Assembly (NCBI RefSeq): GCF_030812215.1
Contig: NZ_JAUSSG010000003.1
Location: 434,001 to 498,000, forward strand
Length of the DNA stretch: 64,000 bases
Reading direction: 5' to 3'
Source: Variovorax boronicumulans
GTDB lineage: Bacteria > Pseudomonadota > Gammaproteobacteria > Burkholderiales > Burkholderiaceae_C
Below the pieces are notes generated by a model, which saw only the letters and a program-made list of their open reading frames with translations, made no database searches and was not told the origin of the DNA. The translations under genes were made by a program, and so were the position numbers. Positions 62,241 to 64,000 of the stretch are shown here, piece after piece (within the stretch, counting starts at the first letter, position 1; each line of letters begins with the position of its first letter).

Positions 62241-63305
62241 ATGAGCGCAGTCATCGATCGAGTGTTGGAGGCGCCGCCCGCGCCTGGGAGCTGGCGCCGT
62301 GCCGGCACCGAGAAGGCCGCGCCGGCCTCCTTTCCCGTGCGCACCGCCGAAGGCTTCTGGCTGACCGGCGTGCTTGCGACGGTGGCATGGGCGGCACTGG
62401 GCCTGCTCACCGTTTTCTGGCCGAACAAGGCCGTGGGGTTCAGCGACTGGGCGTACACGGACGAGTTCGGCATCGCGGCTATCGCGGTGGGCGCGCTGCT
62501 GCTGGCCGTTGCGTTGCTCGGGTCGCGCGCCGGTCGTGTGGCGCGCGTGCTGCGGCCTGCGGGCCCGTGGCTCGTCGCGCTGCCGGTGCTCTTCGCCATC
62601 TGGGAGATCGCGACCGCCAAGCTCGCGCTGCTCCCCACGCCGTTCTTCGCGCCGCCGCAGAGCCTGGTCGAGACCTACATCGACGACTGGCGGCGCCTCG
62701 GCGAAAGCCTGCTGCATTCGGCGCGCCTGCTGGCCCACGGTTTCGTGCTCGGGGCGCTCGCGGGCTTTCTCACGGGCGTGACCATCGGCTGGTCGCGCAT
62801 TGCGGGCTACTGGGTGCATCCGGTGCTGCGCTTCGTCGGGCCGGTGCCGGCCTCGGCGCTGCTGCCGCTCGCGTTCTTTTTCTTTCCGTCGAGCTATGCG
62901 GCGGCCGTGTTCCTGATCGCGCTCGCCACGGGCTTTCCGGTGGCGGTGCTCACCTGGTCGGGTGTGGCCGGCGTCAACCGCAATTACTACGACGTGGCGC
63001 GCACCATGGGTGCGAGCGAGCGCTTCCTGGTGCTGCGCGTGGCGATTCCCGCCGCGCTGCCGCAGGTGTTCGTCGGGCTCTTCATGGGCTTGGGCGCCGC
63101 GTTCTCGGTGCTGGTGACGGCCGAGATGATGGGCGTGAAGGCCGGGCTCGGCTTCTACCTGTCGTGGGCGCAGGGCTGGGCTTCGTACTCGAACATGTAC
63201 GCCGCGCTGATCGTGATGGCCGTGCTGTGCTCGGGCCTCATCACGCTGCTCTTCAAGGTGCGCGACCGCGTGCTCTCGTGGCAGAAGGGGACCGTGAAGT
63301 GGTAG
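62241..63305 (+). CDS. Sulfonate-type ABC transporter permease (SsuC-like)
   Basis: A 354-residue membrane subunit of the SsuC/TauC family. It has about 8 helices, two of them (residues about 45-105) forming an extra N-terminal hydrophobic pair before the usual six-helix core. The EAA loop reads YYDVARTMGASERFLVLRVAIPAALPQVFVG, as in SsuC. The start at 62241 has a GGAGG site 7 nt upstream. The next gene (ATPase) starts in the last codons of this one. Confidence 0.93.
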   Translation: MSAVIDRVLEAPPAPGSWRRAGTEKAAPASFPVRTAEGFWLTGVLATVAWAALGLLTVFWPNKAVGFSDWAYTDEFGIAAIAVGALLLAVALLGSRAGRVARVLRPAGPWLVALPVLFAIWEIATAKLALLPTPFFAPPQSLVETYIDDWRRLGESLLHSARLLAHGFVLGALAGFLTGVTIGWSRIAGYWVHPVLRFVGPVPASALLPLAFFFFPSSYAAAVFLIALATGFPVAVLTWSGVAGVNRNYYDVARTMGASERFLVLRVAIPAALPQVFVGLFMGLGAAFSVLVTAEMMGVKAGLGFYLSWAQGWASYSNMYAALIVMAVLCSGLITLLFKVRDRVLSWQKGTVKW

Positions 63306-64000
63306 CGATTGCTGAAACAGGCGTGCGCCAGGCCGGCGCGCACATCGACATCCGCGGCGTGAGCCACTGGTTCGACGTGCCTGCGGGTCCGCTGCAGGTG
63401 CTCGACGACATCGACCTCACGGTCAAGCCCGGCGAATTCGTCGCGCTGCTCGGGCCGAGCGGCTGCGGCAAGTCGACGCTGTTGCGGCTGGTCGCGGGCC
63501 TGGAGCCCGCCACCGCCGGCCGCATCACGCAGGACGACGTGCCGATCACCCGGCCCGATCCGTCGCGCATCGTCGTCTTCCAGGACCCGACGCTCTACCC
63601 GTGGCGCAGCGTGTGGGACAACGTGGCGCTCGGCCTGCAGGCGCGGGGCGTGCTGAAGGCGCAACGCGGGCGGGTCGATGAGGCGCTCAAGCTGGTGGGC
63701 CTCACCGATTTCGCGAAGGCCTTTCCGCACCAGCTCTCGGGCGGCATGGCGCAGCGCGTGGCGTTGGCGCGTGCGCTGGTCAACGACCCGCAGCTGCTGG
63801 TGCTCGACGAACCGCTCGGCAAGCTCGATTCGCTCACGCGCATCGCGATGCAGAGCGAGCTGGTCAACCTGTGGCAGCGCGCGGGCTTCTCGGCGCTCCT
63901 GGTGACGCACGACGTGGAAGAGGCGCTGTTCCTCGCCAACCGCGTGATCGTGCTGAGCGACCGGCCGGCGCGCATTGCCGCTGAGATCGTGGTCGACCTG
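63299..64000 (+). CDS. Sulfonate-type ABC transporter ATPase (SsuB-like), 3' end beyond the window
   Basis: N-terminal 234 residues of an ABC ATPase of the SsuB/TauB family. Walker A is GPSGCGKST, the Q-loop [17 protein letters not shown], the signature [15 protein letters not shown], Walker [14 protein letters not shown] and the H-loop THDVEEAL. The GTG start at 63299 overlaps the permease stop by 7 bp, indicating coupling. The gene continues past the right edge, so the C-terminus and anything downstream (such as a flavin reductase or a regulator) cannot be seen. Confidence 0.93.
   Translation, partial: MVAIAETGVRQAGAHIDIRGVSHWFDVPAGPLQVLDDIDLTVKPGEFVALLGPSGCGKSTLLRLVAGLEPATAGRITQDDVPITRPDPSRIVVFQDPTLYPWRSVWDNVALGLQARGVLKAQRGRVDEALKLVGLTDFAKAFPHQLSGGMAQRVALARALVNDPQLLVLDEPLGKLDSLTRIAMQSELVNLWQRAGFSALLVTHDVEEALFLANRVIVLSDRPARIAAEIVVDL

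Overview
This 64-kb window is GC-rich bacterial chromosome, almost fully coding, with third codon positions dominated by G and C. Gene content fits a beta-proteobacterium of the Comamonadaceae, most like Variovorax. The pointers are several Bug-type solute-binding proteins without their membrane partners, many LysR regulator/target pairs, xdhAB beside a nucleoside-type ABC transporter, a Gln-type thiol dioxygenase in a sulfonate-like locus, and short dispersed palindromes. The genus is inferred from gene content, not from a marker gene. I see no rRNA, tRNA, CRISPR array, prophage or intact insertion sequence.

Layout. (1) 1-12.6 kb, purine use: an MFS transporter tail, xdhAB, a LysR regulator, an NCS2 purine permease and a four-gene BMP/nucleoside ABC importer. 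(2) 12.6-20.0 kb: two small exported proteins, then a cyclic-di-GMP group made of an EAL protein, an orphan GspE/PilB-type ATPase with a MshEN-like N-terminus, and a four-PAS membrane GGDEF protein. (3) 20.1-28.5 kb, catabolic: a LysR gene divergent from a CitE-like lyase, followed by a Bug protein, a CaiB-type CoA-transferase, a lactonase-like amidohydrolase and a second Bug protein; then LysR and a divergent aldehyde dehydrogenase. (4) 28.5-33.2 kb, mixed small genes: DUF4303, a DJ-1-like lipoprotein divergent from a GlxA regulator, GrpB, two unknown ORFs, and a patch of atypical composition. (5) 33.3-37.8 kb: a polar amino-acid ABC transporter translationally coupled to a DadA-like oxidase, with a divergent IclR regulator. 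(6) 37.9-42.5 kb: adenosine/adenine deaminase, two MFS exporters and a LysR regulator. (7) 42.6-47.2 kb: an IorAB-like molybdenum hydroxylase, a GlxA regulator and an SDR. (8) 47.3-53.5 kb: an orphan BMP protein, guanine deaminase, dcd, a zinc metallopeptidase, a RhlE helicase and a small lipoprotein. (9) 53.6-64.0 kb: a divergent organosulfur locus.

How the genes work together. Purine functions lie in three places: xdhAB, NCS2 and the ABC importer at 1-12.5 kb; the deaminase at 38 kb; the orphan BMP protein and guanine deaminase at 47-50 kb. Together they could import nucleosides or bases, deaminate them and oxidise (hypo)xanthine to urate. The organosulfur locus combines three sulfonate-type binding proteins with a single permease/ATPase, two flavin-dependent oxidoreductases of different folds, a class II aldolase, a thiol dioxygenase and a four-domain rhodanese. 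Its left arm is a chain of four genes with overlapping stop and start codons.

Non-coding signals worth attention are a 92-bp repeat present twice (about 90% identical, differences confined to predicted loops and spacers), two short palindromes of one type, long perfect inverted repeats in divergent or upstream regions, and a terminator-like hairpin just upstream of a lipoprotein gene.
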